Translations under genes and position numbers: made by a program
Assembly: GCA_934646115.1 (NCBI GenBank)
Contig: CAKUEM010000019.1
Span: 1 to 31,749 of the forward strand
Source: an uncultured Oscillospiraceae bacterium
Lineage (GTDB): Bacteria > Bacillota > Clostridia > Oscillospirales > JAAYXM01
Direction: 5' to 3'
DNA length: 31,749 bases
Notes under the pieces: model-generated
Database searches by the model: none
Told to the model about the DNA's origin: nothing
The model's input: the letters and a program-made list of their open reading frames with translations, nothing else
In this document: piece after piece, positions 21,868 through 28,438 of the stretch
How positions within the stretch are numbered: position 1 is the first letter of the stretch
Layout of the letters: each line of letters begins with the position of its first letter

Positions 21868-24462
21868 TTAGACCTCGGGCTTCACGGTCAGGTCATGCCC
21901 GTCATAGTCGCAAACCAGATGCGTGCGTGGGGCAAGGTCCTCGCGCAGGATCAGCTTGCCGACCGCGGTCTCCACATGCGACTGCAGGAAGCGGCGCAGC
22001 GGACGCGCGCCATAGACCGGGTCATAGCCTGCGTCGATGATATAATCGCGCGCAGCCGGCGTCAGCGAAATCGAGAGCTGCTTGTCTGCCAGACGCTTCT
22101 GCAGGTCTGCCATCATCAGATCCACGATGCTCGCGATCTCGGTCTTGGTCAGCGGTTTGTAGAACACGATCTCATCGAGACGGTTTAAGAATTCCGGGCG
22201 GAACTGCGTTTTCAAAAGCGCAGATACCTGCTCGCGCGCCGCGTCGGAAATCGTGCCGTCTGCCTGGATTCCGTCTAAAATGAAGTTCGAGCCGAGGTTT
22301 GAGGTGAGGATCAGGATCGTGTTTTTAAAGTCCACGGTCCGCCCCTGCGAATCGGTGATGCGCCCGTCGTCCAGAACCTGGAGCAGCACGTTGAACACAT
22401 CCGGATGCGCCTTTTCCACCTCGTCGAACAGCACGACCGAGTAGGGGCGCTTGCGCACCGCTTCGGTCAGCTGACCGCCCTCGTCATAGCCGACATATCC
22501 CGGAGGCGCACCGATCAGGCGCGACACGGAGAATTTCTCCATATATTCCGACATGTCGATGCGGATCATGTTTTTCTCGTCGTCAAAGAGCGCCTCGGCA
22601 AGCGCCTTGGCCAGCTCGGTTTTGCCCACGCCGGTCGGACCGAGGAACAGGAACGAGCCGATCGGACGGTTCGGGTCTGCAATGCCGGCGCGTGAGCGGA
22701 TGATCGCTTCGGATACGCGCTTCACCGCTTCATCCTGCCCGATCACACGGTGATGCAGGATGTCTTCCAAACCGAGCAGCTTCTGCCGCTCGCCTTCCAT
22801 CAGCTTTGCAACCGGGATGCCGGTCCAGCGACCGACGATTTTTGCGATCTCCTCTTCCGTGACCTTATCGCGCAGCAGGCTGCCTGCGCCCTGCGCCTCT
22901 TCGGCCACGCGCTCTTCCTCTTCCAATGCGCGGGTCAGCTCCGGCAGCTTGCCGTATTTCAGCTCAGCCGCGCGGTTGAGGTCATAGCTCATCTCCGCAT
23001 GCTCGATCTCGTGGTTGACGTTCTCGATCTCCTCGCGCAGCTTCTGCACCTTGGAGATCGCGCCCTTCTCGTTTTCCCATTTCGCCTTCATTTCTTTCAA
23101 TTGCTCGCGCTGTTCGGCAAGCTCTTTTTGAATCTCGGCGAGATGCTCTTTAGAAAGCGCGTCGTTTTCCTTTTTAAGCGCCGCCTCTTCGATCTCATTG
23201 CGCATGATCTTGCGCGAAATTTCGTCCAGCTCGGTCGGCATGGAGTCGATCTCCGTGCGGATCATGGCACATGCCTCATCGACCAGGTCGATCGCCTTAT
23301 CCGGCAGGAATCGGTCGGAAATATAGCGGTTTGACAGCACGGCGGCGGCAATCAGCGCCTGATCCTGAATTTTCACGCCGTGGAACACCTCATAGCGCTC
23401 CTTTAAGCCGCGCAGGATCGAGATCGTGTCCTCCACCGTCGGCTCATTGACCATGACCGGCTGGAACCGGCGCTCAAGCGCCGCGTCTTTTTCGATATAC
23501 TGGCGATATTCGTTTAATGTGGTCGCGCCGATGCAGTGCAGCTCGCCGCGTGCAAGCAGCGGCTTTAACAGGTTGCCCGCATCCATTGCACCGTCCGTTT
23601 TCCCGGCGCCGACGATCGTGTGAAGCTCATCGATAAAGAGGATGATTTTCCCCTCGCTCTTTTTCACTTCGTTTAATACCGCTTTTAAGCGCTCTTCAAA
23701 CTCGCCGCGAAATTTTGCGCCCGCGATCAGCGAGCCCATATCGAGCGAGAAAATCGTGCGGTCTTTTAAAGAATCCGGCACGTCGCCGCGCACGATCCGG
23801 ATGGCAAGCCCCTCGGCGATCGCGGTTTTACCAACGCCCGGCTCGCCGATCAGAACCGGATTGTTCTTCGTTTTGCGCGAAAGAATGCGGATCACGTTGC
23901 GGATCTCGTCATCGCGCCCGATGACCGGGTCAAGCTTTTTATTGCGCGCAAGCTCCACCAGGTCAGAGCCGTATTTCTTCAGCGCGTCATACGTCTCTTC
24001 CGGGTTGTCGCTGGTCACGCGCGTATTGCCGCGAACGGTGGAGAGCAGCTTTAAAAACGCATCCTCGGTCAGATTATGCGCGGCAAAGATCCGGCGCAGC
24101 GACGGCGATGCCTTTTCAAACAGACCAAGCATTAAATGCTCAACGGAAATATATTCGTCTTTCATCTGCGCCGCGCGACCTTCCGCTGCGGTGAGCGCCG
24201 CGTCCAGCTCGCTGGACAGATATACCTGCCCGCCGCTCACTTTCGGCATCCGCTCGATCTCCTGCGTGACTTCGCGCAAAACCGCGTCTGCCGGAACGCC
24301 CATGCGCGTGAAAAGCTCTGAAATCAGCCCGCCGTCCTGCGAAAGAAGGGCGGAGAGCAAATGCTCCTGCGAGATTTGCGAGTTGCCGTATTCGCGCGCC
24401 AGATTTTGCGCGCGCTCCACAACGTCCATGGATTTTTGCGTTAATTTTGAAGTATTCATCAT
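21868..24462 (-). CDS. clpB: ATP-dependent chaperone ClpB (HSP100 disaggregase)
   Basis: Unfolds and extracts proteins from aggregates together with DnaK. The 864-residue protein has the whole family layout. The Clp N domain covers about residues 5-145 (LTQKSMDVVERAQNLAREYG and SVEHLMLGLFEKASP). AAA-1 has Walker A GEPGVGKTAIAEGLA near residue 205 and Walker B ILFIDELHTIVGAGKT. The coiled-coil middle domain runs from about 405 to 525. AAA-2 has Walker A FLGPTGVGKTELAKALAEAL near 605, VVLFDEVEKAHPDVFNVLLQ and GRWTGIPVAKL before it. There is no ClpP-binding IGF/L loop. The ATG follows GCGAGGG by 7 bases, 18 bases after the ribbon-helix-helix gene, so both are probably transcribed together. No CIRCE or CtsR heptad is visible upstream, and the control may lie in the neighbour. 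Confidence 0.98.
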   Translation of the reverse strand: MMNTSKLTQKSMDVVERAQNLAREYGNSQISQEHLLSALLSQDGGLISELFTRMGVPADAVLREVTQEIERMPKVSGGQVYLSSELDAALTAAEGRAAQMKDEYISVEHLMLGLFEKASPSLRRIFAAHNLTEDAFLKLLSTVRGNTRVTSDNPEETYDALKKYGSDLVELARNKKLDPVIGRDDEIRNVIRILSRKTKNNPVLIGEPGVGKTAIAEGLAIRIVRGDVPDSLKDRTIFSLDMGSLIAGAKFRGEFEERLKAVLNEVKKSEGKIILFIDELHTIVGAGKTDGAMDAGNLLKPLLARGELHCIGATTLNEYRQYIEKDAALERRFQPVMVNEPTVEDTISILRGLKERYEVFHGVKIQDQALIAAAVLSNRYISDRFLPDKAIDLVDEACAMIRTEIDSMPTELDEISRKIMRNEIEEAALKKENDALSKEHLAEIQKELAEQREQLKEMKAKWENEKGAISKVQKLREEIENVNHEIEHAEMSYDLNRAAELKYGKLPELTRALEEEERVAEEAQGAGSLLRDKVTEEEIAKIVGRWTGIPVAKLMEGERQKLLGLEDILHHRVIGQDEAVKRVSEAIIRSRAGIADPNRPIGSFLFLGPTGVGKTELAKALAEALFDDEKNMIRIDMSEYMEKFSVSRLIGAPPGYVGYDEGGQLTEAVRKRPYSVVLFDEVEKAHPDVFNVLLQVLDDGRITDSQGRTVDFKNTILILTSNLGSNFILDGIQADGTISDAAREQVSALLKTQFRPEFLNRLDEIVFYKPLTKTEIASIVDLMMADLQKRLADKQLSISLTPAARDYIIDAGYDPVYGARPLRRFLQSHVETAVGKLILREDLAPRTHLVCDYDGHDLTVKPEV

Positions 24463-24480
24463 AAAGAATCCCTCGCTTTC

Positions 24481-25128
24481 TTATAGGAACAATGTTTCTG
24501 CGTTTAAATATGCCCGATACGCGTCGCGCAGCGCATCCCGCGCGGCGTCCGGCTCGTCGCGATGCGCAAAATATTGCTTCATCGCGCGGTCAAACAGCGT
24601 GATATAACGAACGGTCGCCTCCGCGAGCGCCTTGTGCGGCGCGCCCGGCGGAGCAAGCAGCTGACGCGTCATTTTTCCATCGCCCAGTTTGTAAATCAAA
24701 TGGTCGCCCGGGCGAAGCGCGCGCTCTGTCTCAATCCAGACGGCGAAAAAGCGCCCCAATGTGTCTAAAAGGCGCTCGTTCTGCGTGCGGAACAGGACGC
24801 GCAGCTCGCCAAATGTTTCGCCCGAGGTGGGATACAGCGCAAGGCTGTAGCGCACGGTCGGGTTATATTTGTAGGCCAGCACGCTCTTGATCGACAGAAT
24901 GTGCGCAGACGGATTGAGCGTTGTTTGCAGCCCCTGACAGGCGGAAATCAGCTCCTCCATGCGGCCGAACATATCCTCCGTGCGCTGCTTCGGCGTCATC
25001 ATCGAAAGATATTCCGCAAGGATCTGGTTTGCCATGTTCGAGCGGCTTGTGTTATTTTCATAGGCGAGCTGATCAACCTTTTGCACCAGCCGGTCCATCA
25101 AAACCAGGCTGTATACGCTTTTTTTCAT
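24481..25128 (-). CDS. Ribbon-helix-helix (CopG-like) protein encoded upstream of clpB, candidate regulator
   Basis: A 215-residue protein. Residues 1-45 (KKSVYSLVLMDRLVQKVDQL, then NTSRSNMANQILAEYL) have the pattern of a ribbon-helix-helix DNA-binding domain: a short strand, two helices and an S-x-S-x-x turn. The rest, about residues 50-215, is unfamiliar. It contains a possible strand pair (VRYSLALYPTSGETFGELRV) and charged C-terminal helices, and could be a ligand-sensing or dimerisation domain. The start is the ATG at 25128, with AAAGGAGG 12 bases upstream. A much longer frame (to 25896) runs through the promoter and is rejected. The promoter just upstream overlaps an inverted repeat, which suggests self-regulation of the RHH-clpB operon (inference). 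Confidence 0.75.
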   Translation of the reverse strand: MKKSVYSLVLMDRLVQKVDQLAYENNTSRSNMANQILAEYLSMMTPKQRTEDMFGRMEELISACQGLQTTLNPSAHILSIKSVLAYKYNPTVRYSLALYPTSGETFGELRVLFRTQNERLLDTLGRFFAVWIETERALRPGDHLIYKLGDGKMTRQLLAPPGAPHKALAEATVRYITLFDRAMKQYFAHRDEPDAARDALRDAYRAYLNAETLFL

Positions 25129-25174
25129 GATCGCATGTCGCCTCCTTTTTCCATTCTCTCCGCTTGCAATTATT

Positions 25175-25202
25175 ATTATACCACAAACTAATAATTTGTC
25201 AA
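25175..25202 (-). promoter_or_regulatory. Near-consensus promoter of the RHH-clpB operon
   Basis: On the minus strand TTGACA (25202-25197), 16 bases, TATAAT (25180-25175), with TGG giving an extended -10. Both hexamers are perfect sigma-A boxes, the best in the window, so unrepressed transcription should be strong. Confidence 0.88.
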
Positions 25203-25213
25203 GAGAATTATTA
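25189..25213. promoter_or_regulatory. Inverted repeat over the -35 box (operator candidate)
   Basis: TAATAATT (25189-25196) and AATTATTA (25206-25213) are perfect inverted copies 9 bases apart and enclose the -35 box. The N9 spacing resembles CIRCE in geometry but not in sequence. A protein bound here would block RNA polymerase. Confidence 0.55.
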
Positions 25214-25228
25214 AAAAAATTTACAAAG

Positions 25229-25257
25229 TTGATTTGCGCGAAAGAATATGCTAGACT
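25229..25257 (+). promoter_or_regulatory. Predicted divergent plus-strand promoter
   Basis: TTGATT (25229-25234), 17 bases, TAGACT (25252-25257), with TGC before the -10 box. It would start a leader of about 360 bases ahead of the acetyltransferase gene at 25625. The boxes deviate from consensus at several positions. Confidence 0.4.
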
Positions 25258-25333
25258 GAAAGCCGAAATACAGCGGGCGCGGCGGCAAAGCGGGGCTTGC
25301 AGAAACGCCGCGAAACGATTGGCGCATGCGGAA

Positions 25334-25427
25334 ATGCGCGCAGAAAAAACGCGCACGCGGCTGCGGTGTCGGCGAATTGATGCCCTGTACATACTGGGGG
25401 ATGCGCGCAGAAAAAACGCGCACGCGG
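25334..25427. repeat. Pair of perfect 27-bp direct repeats, each able to form a hairpin
   Basis: The copies at 25334-25360 and 25401-25427 are identical over 27 bases (ATGCGCGCAG, six A, then CGCGCACGCGG). Inside each, TGCGCG pairs with CGCGCA around a 9-base A-rich loop. The distance between starts is 67 bases. Confidence 0.9.
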
Positions 25428-25484
25428 TTATGGAAAATGGCGATGATTGCAACGGAGCAGCAGGGGCATGCGGCGCGGCTAACG

Positions 25485-25558
25485 TTGCGCGCGGGAAAAT
25501 CGCTTTGCCGCCGGGCTGAGACCGCGCCGCCTGCACGAGCGACATTGCGCGCGGGAAA
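25485..25558. repeat. Second repeat pair, related to the 27-bp repeat
   Basis: TTGCGCGCGGGAAA occurs at 25485-25498 and 25545-25558, 60 bases apart. Its core TGCGCGCGGGAAA differs from the 27-bp repeat core TGCGCGCAGAAAA only by A/G changes, so the region holds four related words. Confidence 0.75.
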
Positions 25559-25588
25559 TGCATTCTCAAGCGGCGCGAATTGTGCAGC

Positions 25589-25604
25589 GTTTTATCGATA
25601 AAAC
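25589..25604. promoter_or_regulatory. Perfect 16-bp palindrome before the acetyltransferase gene
   Basis: GTTTTATCGATAAAAC is its own reverse complement and is centred 28 bases before the start codon, just upstream of the GGGAGG ribosome site. It may be an operator, or a hairpin that hides the ribosome site region. Confidence 0.6.
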
Positions 25605-25624
25605 AGGTGCGCGGGAGGACTTTT

Positions 25625-26212
25625 ATGAGAGACAGCTGGGAATTTGCGGAGCTTCCGGAGCTGCGCTGCGGAAAAATTTTATTGCGCAAGCTGCGGCTTG
25701 CGGACACGCGCGCCCTATGGGAATGCCTTTCAGACCCGGTTTTGACCGAGCGCATGATGCATCGCCGCGTCCCGTCGCTTGCGGCGATGGAGGAGCGTGT
25801 GCGCGCATATTTGCGCGAATATGAAACGCATGCCAATGCGCGCTTTGGCGCGGTATCTGTGGAGGATGGACGCCTGATCGGCAGCGCGATGCTCACCCCG
25901 GTTCAGCATCCGGCGCGTGCTGTGCTTGGGTTTTATGTAAACCGTTCGTGCTGGGGGCGCGGCTATGCGCGCGATATGGTTTCGGCGATCCTGCGCTTTG
26001 GCTTTGAACAGGCTGGGATGAACCGAATTGAAGGCACTTGCTTTGTGGAAAATACGGCGTCTGCCCGCGTGATGGAGCGCTGCGGAATGCAGTGTGAAGG
26101 GCTTGCGGAAGACTATTATTATGTAAACGGGCGGCTGCGCGATGTTCGGCGCTTCGCGCTGCTTCGCCGGGATTGGGAGAAAAGAAATGGGACAGGAGAT
26201 GCGGCTCGATAA
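25625..26212 (+). CDS. GNAT acetyltransferase, RimJ/RimL type
   Basis: A 195-residue protein with the RimJ/RimL order of motifs. The opening is LRCGKILLRKLRLADTRALW, then RLIGSAMLTPVQH and LGFYVNRSCWGRGYARDMVS, which is the acetyl-CoA loop R-G-x-G/A in the form GRGYA. GMNRIEGTCFVENTASARVM with ERCGM follows. Relatives acetylate the N-terminus of ribosomal proteins, aminoglycosides or small amines; the substrate here is unknown. The ATG at 25625 follows GGGAGG by 6 bases. Its 3' end overlaps the pseudouridine synthase gene by 26 bases in another frame, so the two form a coupled unit. Confidence 0.9.
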   Translation: MRDSWEFAELPELRCGKILLRKLRLADTRALWECLSDPVLTERMMHRRVPSLAAMEERVRAYLREYETHANARFGAVSVEDGRLIGSAMLTPVQHPARAVLGFYVNRSCWGRGYARDMVSAILRFGFEQAGMNRIEGTCFVENTASARVMERCGMQCEGLAEDYYYVNGRLRDVRRFALLRRDWEKRNGTGDAAR

Positions 26213-26921
26213 ATTTTTGGTTTCTACCGGGGAATTTACGCGTACCACCGCGAAAGCGGCGATCCGCCGCGGGCGCGTGTGCGTGGACGGCACGCCTGCC
26301 GCGCGTCCGGAGCAGAAGCTTGACCCGGCGTGCAGCACGGTCACGCTGGACGGCGCGCCCGTTGCGTATCGGGAATTTTACTATTTCATGATGAATAAGC
26401 CAGCGGGCTATCTTTCTGCTACGGAGGATCGGCGTGATGCGACCGTGCTGGACCTGCTGCCGCCCAAATATCGAAAGATCGGGCTGTTTCCGGCGGGGCG
26501 GCTGGACAAGGATGCGGAGGGCTTCTTGCTTTTGACCAACGACGGCGCGCTCGCGCATGGGCTGATGGCGCCTGGGCGGCATGTGAAAAAAGTGTATGAG
26601 GCCACGCTGGACCGCGCCTTGGAGCCTGCGGATATCGCGGCGTTTCGCGAGGGCGTGATAATCGATGGCGACTACGTTTGTATGCCGGCGGAGCTTGAAA
26701 TCGTGCCGGGGCATGCCGGCAAGCTGGGGCGCGTTTCCGTGATGGAGGGGCGCTTCCACCAGGTAAAAAAGATGTTTCTTGCGCGAAACAAATGTGTAAT
26801 TTATCTAAAACGCATAGAGATCGGGACGGTAAAACTCGATTTTTCGTTGCAATCAGGGGCTTTTCGGGAATTGAATAAATTGGAAATTAAACGTCTGTGC
26901 GATGCCGCGGGCAGGAAATAA
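26187..26921 (+). CDS. Pseudouridine synthase, RsuA/RluB/E/F family
   Basis: Converts uridine to pseudouridine in rRNA. The 244-residue protein has an S4 RNA-binding domain at about residues 5-60 (RLDKFLVSTGEFTRTTAKAA, RGRVCVDG). The catalytic domain follows: MMNKPAGYLSATEDRRDATV, then the catalytic-Asp motif FPAGRLDKDAEGFLLLTNDG, LAHGLMAPGRHVKKVYEATL, and EGRFHQVKKMF near the end. These are typical of small-subunit RsuA-type enzymes, but the exact uridine cannot be deduced. The start ATG at 26187 follows GGGAG by 8 bases. The ATG at 26199 has its SD-like AGGAG directly touching it and is less likely. Confidence 0.95.
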   Translation: MGQEMRLDKFLVSTGEFTRTTAKAAIRRGRVCVDGTPAARPEQKLDPACSTVTLDGAPVAYREFYYFMMNKPAGYLSATEDRRDATVLDLLPPKYRKIGLFPAGRLDKDAEGFLLLTNDGALAHGLMAPGRHVKKVYEATLDRALEPADIAAFREGVIIDGDYVCMPAELEIVPGHAGKLGRVSVMEGRFHQVKKMFLARNKCVIYLKRIEIGTVKLDFSLQSGAFRELNKLEIKRLCDAAGRK

Positions 26922-26927
26922 TCGGTG

Positions 26928-26954
26928 AAAACGCAGGAAAATAGGCGTTTTTTT
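26928..26954 (+). terminator. Intrinsic terminator after the pseudouridine synthase gene
   Basis: AAAACGC (26928-26934) pairs with GCGTTTT (26945-26951), and seven T in a row end at 26954. It begins 7 bases after the stop codon. Confidence 0.82.
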
Positions 26955-27025
26955 CGCGGGTATCCGTGAATTATCACAAGTCAGGTTGTACAAAATCTTT
27001 AAAAAACCTTTGGTGAATAAGAGAA

Positions 27026-27074
27026 TTTACGAGCGGCCGGAAAAATGGTATATTATAAGCAGTTAGAAAACTGC
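27026..27074 (+). promoter_or_regulatory. Predicted promoter and 5'-terminal hairpin of the sugar-ABC ATPase gene
   Basis: TTTACG (27026-27031), 17 bases, TATATT (27049-27054), with TGG before the -10 box. The start point would be near 27061. GCAGTT (27059-27064) pairs with AACTGC (27069-27074) around AGAA, so the transcript would begin with a stable stem-loop, a feature that protects mRNA 5' ends. Confidence 0.5.
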
Positions 27075-27115
27075 ATCTACTGTCTACAATTTCTATTAAC
27101 ATACGGAGGTATAAC

Positions 27116-28228
27116 ATGTCTAGCGTAAAGTTAAGTCACGTGTATAAGCGCTTTGCAGGCGGCGTTACCGCGGTATCCGACTTCACGGTCGATATCGAGG
27201 ATAAGGAGTTTATCATCCTTGTCGGTCCGTCCGGCTGCGGTAAATCCACCACGCTGCGTATGATCGCAGGTCTTGAAGAGATCTCGGAGGGCGATCTGTT
27301 TATCGATGATATTCGCATGAACGACGTTCCGCCGAAGGATCGCGATATCGCAATGGTGTTCCAGAACTATGCGCTTTATCCGCATATGACCGTGTTTGAG
27401 AACATGGCATTCGGATTAAAGCTGCGCAAAACCCCGAAGGATGAGATCAAGCGCCGCGTCGATGAGGCGGCGAAGATCCTTGAGATCGACCACCTGCTCG
27501 GCAGAAAGCCGAAGGCGCTTTCCGGCGGTCAGCGGCAGCGCGTTGCGCTCGGTCGCGCAATCGTCCGCAGCCCGAAGGTCTTCCTGCTTGACGAGCCGCT
27601 CTCCAACCTTGACGCGAAGCTTCGCGCCGCAATGAGAACCGAGCTTTCCAAGCTGCATCAGCGTCTGGAAACCACGTTTATCTACGTTACGCATGACCAG
27701 GTCGAGGCTATGACCATGGGTACGCGCATCGTCGTTATGAAAGACGGTTTCATTCAGCAGATCGCTGCGCCGACCGTGCTGTATGATACGCCGGCAAACC
27801 TGTTCGTTGCTACGTTCATGGGCTCCCCGCAGATGAATATCTTTGAGGGCACGCTTCTTGACGAGGGCGGCGTGACCTATATCACGCTGGGCAACACGAA
27901 GATCGCCCTGCCGGAGTCGAAGGGCCGCAAGCCGGAGGTTATGGCATACATCGGCAAGACGGTCAAGGCGGGTATCCGTCCGGAGTCGCTGCATGATGAA
28001 GAAGTCTTTATCAACCAGTTCCCGAATGCGCTGGCTGATGCGAAGGTCGACGTTGTGGAATTGATGGGCGCTGAGACCTATCTCTACCTGACCTGCGAGG
28101 GTCTGCCGATGATCGCGCGCGTTTCCCCGCGTGCACACACGCAGCCGGGCGATCAGATCAAAATTGCGTTTGATGCAAACAAGATTCACCTGTTTGACGC
28201 AGACACGGAGCAGACGATCACGAACTAA
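27116..28228 (+). CDS. msmK: Sugar ABC transporter ATP-binding protein, MsmK/UgpC type
   Basis: A 370-residue ATPase of the carbohydrate-uptake CUT1 class. Visible are Walker A LVGPSGCGKSTTLRMIAG (about residues 34-51), the Q loop AMVFQNYALYPHMTVFENMA, the ABC signature KALSGGQRQRVALGRAIV, Walker B KVFLLDEPLSNLDAKLRAAM and the switch histidine in IYVTHDQVEAMTMG. The C-terminal 130 residues form the OB-fold regulatory domain of MalK-like proteins (MGSPQMNIFEG, AGIRPESL, VDVVELMGAETYLYL). No permease or binding-protein genes are adjacent. In Firmicutes such a lone ATPase often powers several sugar importers. The ATG follows CGGAGG by 6 bases, and a strong terminator follows the gene. Confidence 0.93.
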   Translation: MSSVKLSHVYKRFAGGVTAVSDFTVDIEDKEFIILVGPSGCGKSTTLRMIAGLEEISEGDLFIDDIRMNDVPPKDRDIAMVFQNYALYPHMTVFENMAFGLKLRKTPKDEIKRRVDEAAKILEIDHLLGRKPKALSGGQRQRVALGRAIVRSPKVFLLDEPLSNLDAKLRAAMRTELSKLHQRLETTFIYVTHDQVEAMTMGTRIVVMKDGFIQQIAAPTVLYDTPANLFVATFMGSPQMNIFEGTLLDEGGVTYITLGNTKIALPESKGRKPEVMAYIGKTVKAGIRPESLHDEEVFINQFPNALADAKVDVVELMGAETYLYLTCEGLPMIARVSPRAHTQPGDQIKIAFDANKIHLFDADTEQTITN

Positions 28229-28286
28229 GGCGCAGTTTGCGCGGTGAAACTGCCCCAAAGACCGGGGCGCAATGCAATGTATATGC

Positions 28287-28321
28287 AAAGAGCGGACAGT
28301 AAACACTGTCCGCTCTTTTTC
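28287..28321 (+). terminator. Intrinsic terminator after the sugar-ABC ATPase gene
   Basis: AAAGAGCGGACAGT (28287-28300) pairs perfectly with 28305-28318 around AAAC, and T residues follow to 28320. Confidence 0.93.
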
Positions 28322-28384
28322 TATGTGCCTGCGCGGATTGCGCAAAGCGAATGAATGCGCTGAATCAAGGCGTTTTACCGCGAG

Positions 28385-28438
28385 AAAGATAAGGCTGCAC
28401 CCCGGCTTAAATAAGTCGGGGTGCAGCTTCCTATCTTT
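28385..28438 (-). terminator. Terminator of the SLH surface-protein gene
   Basis: A 15-bp stem with one G-T pair (28394-28408 with 28413-28427, loop AAAT) is extended by AAAGATA/TATCTTT flanks (28385-28391 and 28432-28438) across an internal loop. It lies immediately after the minus-strand stop codon. The tail on that strand is CTTATCTTT. Confidence 0.75.

Larger units (their letters stand above)
25258..25624 (+). other. GC-rich structured non-coding region with repeats upstream of the acetyltransferase
   Basis: No reading frame here has a ribosome site or a recognisable product. A long hairpin is possible at 25278-25312 (CGCGGCG with CGCCGCG, inner GCAA/TTGC pairs). Two 27-base direct repeats and two further related 14-base repeats follow, then a perfect palindrome. 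It could be an untranslated leader, a small RNA, or a cluster of a dispersed intergenic repeat. Confidence 0.5.

Noticed and set aside
24463..25213. CIRCE or CtsR heat-shock operators upstream of clpB
   Set aside because: No TTAGCACTC/GAGTGCTAA pair and no GGTCAAA heptads were seen. The N9-spaced repeat present has a different sequence.
25334..25558. CRISPR array
   Set aside because: Repeat copies are few and unequal, spacing varies (60-84 bases), and no cas gene is present. These are ordinary direct repeats.
25326..25601. A 91-codon open frame in the leader on the plus strand
   Set aside because: It has no SD, is built from the GC-rich repeats, and has no family resemblance.
25129..25896. 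A 255-codon N-terminal extension of the RHH protein on the minus strand
   Set aside because: It would run through the consensus promoter, the repeats and the acetyltransferase gene, and its composition is not protein-like. The ATG at 25128 fits.
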